In this document: positions 61,020-64,000 of the stretch, piece by piece | How the letters are laid out: each line of letters starts with the position of its first letter | Position numbering within the stretch: the stretch's first letter is position 1 | Assembly: GCF_900167535.1 (NCBI RefSeq) | Contig: NZ_FUYE01000020.1 | Location: forward strand, 1 to 64,000 | DNA length: 64,000 nt | Source: Prosthecobacter debontii | GTDB lineage: Bacteria > Verrucomicrobiota > Verrucomicrobiia > Verrucomicrobiales > Verrucomicrobiaceae | Direction: 5' to 3' | Made by a program: the position numbers and the translations under genes | Notes under the pieces: model-generated | What the model saw: the letters and a program-made list of their open reading frames with translations, nothing else | Told to the model about the DNA's origin: nothing | The model's database searches: none

Positions 61020-62528
61020 ATGCTCGAATTTTTCCGCCGTCATCGTGGGGCTTTCCTCATCACAGTCACCGTGATCATCATCATTAGCTTCTCCGTCTGG
61101 GGCGGCTGGAAGCGGAGTGATCACACTCAAGTCGGCCAACCTACCGACACCGCCTTCACCATCTATGGGCGCAATTACACCATCGCTGAAGCCCAGCGTC
61201 TGGAGCGTCGCATGAACATCATCTACATGCTGCAGATGTTCGATCTGATGAGCGGCCTGTCTCGTGCCGGTGGTGACGACTCCCGCGGGGGTAACTTCAT
61301 CCTGAACCAAATCGTGCTTCAGCATGAAATGGAATCCATGGGCATCCATCCTAGCGATGCGGAAGCTAAAAACGCCCTGATGAAGCTCCCTGCCATGCAG
61401 GAAAACGGCAGCTTCAGTGAGCAGCGCGCCTACACCGTCGAACAGACCCTGGGCTCCTATGGCTTTAGCAGTGCCGATATGCTGGAAGTGGTGAAGCTGA
61501 GCATCGGCTACAATAAGCTGAAAGACCTAGTGGGAGGTAACTACACCGCCGGTCCTCTGGAAGCAGAGAAAGCCTACGCCAGTGAATATCAGACGCTGAA
61601 GGTCAACACCATCGAGTTCAAACTCGAAGACTTCAAAAAGACTGCCGAAGTTAAGGACGAAGACATCCAGAAATATTACGACGAAAACAAAGACAATTAC
61701 AAGACAGCCGGGAAGCGTGCGATCAGCTACGTCCACTTTGAGGATCCTAAAGACCTCGACAAAAAGCCTCTCGAAGAGCGCCAGAAGCTGCAGCAAGCAG
61801 TGGTGGAACGCGTCAATAAATTCAACGACGCCAGCATTGCCCCAGGAGCGAAATTTGACGAGATCGCCAAAACCCTCAAGGAGACCGTGCTGAAGGCCGA
61901 CCTCTTCACGAAAGACGCAGCCCCAGAAGCTCTCAAATCCGAGCGCGAACTGGTGGACGCCATCTTCGCTAACAATCCCGAAGCTCGCCCCATCAGCGAC
62001 CCGGTCAAAGGCAGCAACGGTTATTATATCTTCGCCGTCACCAAGGTCGAAGAGCCGAAGCAGCAGGAACTCGCTGAAGTGAAGGACAAGGTCAAAGAAA
62101 CGCTGGTGGCTCAGAAAGCCCAAGAAGCCTTGGCCAAAGCCGTCAATGATGCCCGCACGGCTCTGGCGGATGGCTTGAAAGCAGGCAAGAAGATCGCCGA
62201 TCTGGCCAAGGAAAAGAAACTGACCCTCTCCCCTGTGACTGAGATCACCGTGGCAGAACCCGCCCAGGACGTCGCCAACGGCTACCTGATCGCTCGTCAA
62301 GCCCAGGACGTGGCTGCCGGTGAACTGAGCAAGGTCATCGATACCGACAGTGGTTCTCTTCTCGTCTATGTGACGGCCAAAGAACTGCGCAAGCGGGACG
62401 ATAGCGCCAACCTGCGCGACAACCTGGGCAACAGCCGTGCCGACCAGGAGCGCACCCGCCTTTTCGACGCTTGGTTCAACCGCCGTCGCGAAGAGTCCAA
62501 AGCCAAAATGCTGATCACCCAAGCCTAA
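61020..62528 (+). CDS. PpiD/SurA-like periplasmic chaperone
   Basis: A protein of 502 aa with a single N-terminal anchor (GAFLITVTVIIIISFSVWGG), as in PpiD. The SurA/PpiD N-terminal chaperone region follows (FTIYGRNYTIAEAQRLERRM, ILNQIVLQHEMESMGIHPSD). The middle (AEVKDEDIQKYYDENKDNYK, KRAISYVHFEDPKDL, then DPVKGSNGYYIFAVTKVEEP) corresponds to a parvulin-like PPIase domain that seems divergent, and isomerase activity is uncertain. It probably helps fold outer-membrane or exported proteins, fitting the number of large secreted proteins nearby. A TPR gene follows 29 bp downstream. Confidence 0.82.
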   Translation: MLEFFRRHRGAFLITVTVIIIISFSVWGGWKRSDHTQVGQPTDTAFTIYGRNYTIAEAQRLERRMNIIYMLQMFDLMSGLSRAGGDDSRGGNFILNQIVLQHEMESMGIHPSDAEAKNALMKLPAMQENGSFSEQRAYTVEQTLGSYGFSSADMLEVVKLSIGYNKLKDLVGGNYTAGPLEAEKAYASEYQTLKVNTIEFKLEDFKKTAEVKDEDIQKYYDENKDNYKTAGKRAISYVHFEDPKDLDKKPLEERQKLQQAVVERVNKFNDASIAPGAKFDEIAKTLKETVLKADLFTKDAAPEALKSERELVDAIFANNPEARPISDPVKGSNGYYIFAVTKVEEPKQQELAEVKDKVKETLVAQKAQEALAKAVNDARTALADGLKAGKKIADLAKEKKLTLSPVTEITVAEPAQDVANGYLIARQAQDVAAGELSKVIDTDSGSLLVYVTAKELRKRDDSANLRDNLGNSRADQERTRLFDAWFNRRREESKAKMLITQA

Positions 62529-62557
62529 TCAGGCAGTGATTCAGGGAGTTTATTTCC

Positions 62558-62899
62558 ATGAGTGATTCACTCCCGATTGAAGATCTTCTCGATGAAGCCA
62601 ACGGTCACCTGGCCGTTGGTGAATTGAGCGAAGCCATCGCTCTTTACCGTCAATGCGTGGCTCTGGACCCCCAGTTTTTTGACGGGTGGCAAGCTCTCGG
62701 CATGGCTCTCCTGAAAACCGGCGAGATCAAAGAAGCCATCGGTGCAGGTCTCATGGCCACCACCCTACGTCCCAACGATCTCCTCGCCTGGACAGGACTT
62801 TCTCAAATGTATGTGCGCAATGGCCAGATCGCCGAGGCGGAAGACGCCAAAGGCAAGGCGCGCATTCTATCTCTGGGTGGTAAGGTGGTGAAGGAATAA
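62558..62899 (+). CDS. Small TPR protein
   Basis: A protein of 113 aa made of tetratricopeptide repeats: DEANGHLAVGELSEAIALYR, then CVALDPQFFDGWQALGMALL, KTGEIKEAIGAGLMATTLRP and a final helix pair (LAWTGLSQMYVRNGQIAEAE). There is no signal peptide, so it should be cytoplasmic and act through protein contacts; the partner is unknown. It is likely cotranscribed with the PpiD-like gene and ends before a strong bidirectional terminator. Confidence 0.8.
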   Translation: MSDSLPIEDLLDEANGHLAVGELSEAIALYRQCVALDPQFFDGWQALGMALLKTGEIKEAIGAGLMATTLRPNDLLAWTGLSQMYVRNGQIAEAEDAKGKARILSLGGKVVKE

Positions 62900-62915
62900 G
62901 GACGCCCCAAGACAG

Positions 62916-62960
62916 CTCAAAACAACAAGCCGCACTCCTGGTGCGGCTTGTTGTTTTGAG
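62916..62960. terminator. Bidirectional terminator between convergent genes
   Basis: A perfect 20-bp stem: 62916-62935 pairs with 62941-62960 around the 5-nt loop TCCTG. The upper stem is GC-rich (GCCGCAC/GTGCGGC) and the base is AAAACAACAA/TTGTTGTTTT, which gives T-rich tracts in both directions. It lies 17 bp after the TPR stop and 17 bp from the rhodanese stop, so it can serve both. Confidence 0.88.
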
Positions 62961-62976
62961 GGGCTGGCTGTTCCTG

Positions 62977-63357
62977 TTATTTTTCCACCGGCTTGCCTTT
63001 CTCCTGCCACTCACTCATACCGCCTTTGAGGTGGTAGATTTCGTTAAAGCCAGCCTGCTCTAACTTGGGAAGAGAACGCGTGCTGCGCCCTCCCGCTTGG
63101 CAATGGACCAAGACGGGTTTGGTTTTATCGAGCTGCGCCAGCTTCTGGGCAAAGTCTTTACTCATGATATCGACGTTCTTCGCCCCCTTGATGTGACCTT
63201 CCTTGAACTCCTCTTCCGTCCGCACATCCAGCACGGTCACTTCGGATTTCGAGATCAGTTTCTCTGCTTCATCTGGGGTGACGTCTTTAACCTTATCAGC
63301 CGCCATCAGCAGAAAGGGGCAAAGACACAAGATCGCGATAAAAAGAGAGCGTTTCAT
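62977..63357 (-). CDS. Periplasmic single-domain rhodanese
   Basis: A protein of 126 aa with a signal peptide (MKRSLFIAILCLCPFLLMAA) and one rhodanese domain: EVTVLDVRTEEEFKEGHIKG, then VLVHCQAGGRSTRSL with the active-site Cys86, and FNEIYHLKGGMSEWQEKGKP. Such proteins carry sulfane sulfur; the substrate is unknown. The ATG at 63357 is chosen because the signal peptide starts there; the frame remains open to 63525 inside the neighbouring gene. Confidence 0.88.
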   Translation of the reverse strand: MKRSLFIAILCLCPFLLMAADKVKDVTPDEAEKLISKSEVTVLDVRTEEEFKEGHIKGAKNVDIMSKDFAQKLAQLDKTKPVLVHCQAGGRSTRSLPKLEQAGFNEIYHLKGGMSEWQEKGKPVEK

Positions 63358-63401
63358 GACGGGGATACGCTTCGAGAGCGTAACAATCCTCACCGAATCC
63401 T

Positions 63402-63971
63402 TCAAGAAGCCGCCGGACGAATCTCGACGCCCATGCGTGCCAGCCTGGAATACAGTCGGCGCTTTGCCAACAGGGGCCACCAACGATAGAGGTAAATCTC
63501 CAAAGGACGCCACATGGCCACCCAACCAACGATCGTTAGCCCTTCTCGAAGGAAGCTACTCGTTTTAGCCAAGAGTGGCGGCCACAGGGAAGCGATCCCC
63601 TCGGCCGTCGTCGGAATGAAAAGGATCAACGCAGCCTGACAGAGAGCCAGGAAGGTGAGCCCGACCAGCAGAGAGATCCTTCCCTCTTTCATGAGCTGGC
63701 GAAACTCCCTCCAGAGCAAATCAGCCCGGTAGGCAAAGTAATGCCGCACCGACTCCTGCACCGACGGGACGGACGTAGAGTCCCCCGGCGAGAGTGGCGA
63801 CGTTAAATGAATGATCAGGCGCAGTTCCTCATCCCGTGGATGCTCCTGCGCCCAACTCACGATGAACTGCTCAGCGTCATGATCGAGATCACGTTCATGG
63901 AATGGCGAAGGGTCCATTGAATTGAACAACTGCGCCAACTCCGTGAGCTTAACCTCGATCAAGGCTGCCAT
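63402..63971 (-). CDS. Conserved two-TM protein of unknown function
   Basis: A protein of 189 aa. The soluble N-terminal part starts IEVKLTELAQLFNSMDPSPF followed by HERDLDHDAEQFIVSWA, a pattern I associate with a conserved but uncharacterised bacterial family. Two hydrophobic segments follow (SLLVGLTFLALCQAALILFI, about 100-119; LREGLTIVGWVAMWRPLEIY, about 140-160), then a basic tail (LYRWWPLLAKRRLYSRLARM). It is an inner-membrane protein by prediction. The rhodanese gene follows 44 bp downstream. Confidence 0.75.
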   Translation of the reverse strand: MAALIEVKLTELAQLFNSMDPSPFHERDLDHDAEQFIVSWAQEHPRDEELRLIIHLTSPLSPGDSTSVPSVQESVRHYFAYRADLLWREFRQLMKEGRISLLVGLTFLALCQAALILFIPTTAEGIASLWPPLLAKTSSFLREGLTIVGWVAMWRPLEIYLYRWWPLLAKRRLYSRLARMGVEIRPAAS

Positions 63972-64000
63972 AGGAGATGCCTCAATCAGGCCTTAGCCGC

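Overview
This window looks like chromosome from a Verrucomicrobiota bacterium, probably near Verrucomicrobium or Prosthecobacter. Pointers are: a DUF1501 gene paired with a DUF1549/DUF1553 cytochrome-like gene; a Ser/Thr kinase with WD40 repeats beside a planctomycete-type ECF sigma factor; very large secreted proteins; a long plant/cyanobacterial-type IspH; and an imuA-imuB-dnaE2 cassette preceded by TGTTC-N4-GAACA, the LexA motif described for Verrucomicrobia. No sequence search was possible, so the taxonomic call is inference. No rRNA, tRNA, CRISPR array, insertion sequence or prophage was seen.

Layout. 1-7.5 kb: an lsrF-like aldolase cut by the window edge, a divergent AraC regulator, a DUF1080 protein, an L,D-transpeptidase lipoprotein, ispH, a small lipoprotein, a membrane class III adenylate cyclase, and a response regulator with an excisionase-type DNA-binding domain. 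7.5-8.3 kb is AT-rich and lacks an intact gene, but holds traces of decayed coding sequence. 8.3-23.9 kb (minus strand) is a merged str-S10-spc ribosomal cluster running from rpsL through fusA to secY and map; rpsN, rpmD, tuf and adk are missing from their usual places, and a secreted coiled-coil protein gene sits between rpsS and rplV.

24.3-41.6 kb (minus strand) holds an ECF sigma factor, a membrane Ser/Thr kinase with WD40 repeats, three huge secreted proteins (1816, 1091 and 1144 aa) and a Fur-family regulator with a natural His6 stretch. The sigma factor, kinase and three secreted proteins look like one functional unit, with a shared 11-bp box upstream of the kinase and of the first secreted protein. 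This is the best candidate for an undescribed system. lysS follows upstream.

43.3-48.6 kb (plus strand) is the SOS mutagenesis cassette. Next come hemW, DUF1501 and DUF1549/1553 genes, rho with a long disordered N-terminus, yebC (all minus), then nadE, a secreted beta-propeller-like protein, a PpiD/SurA-like chaperone and a TPR protein (plus). The window ends with a periplasmic rhodanese and a two-TM conserved protein (minus).

Start sites were often moved inside the longest open frame, using signal peptides, family N-termini or Shine-Dalgarno sequences. Many genes here have no clear Shine-Dalgarno, so several starts remain uncertain.
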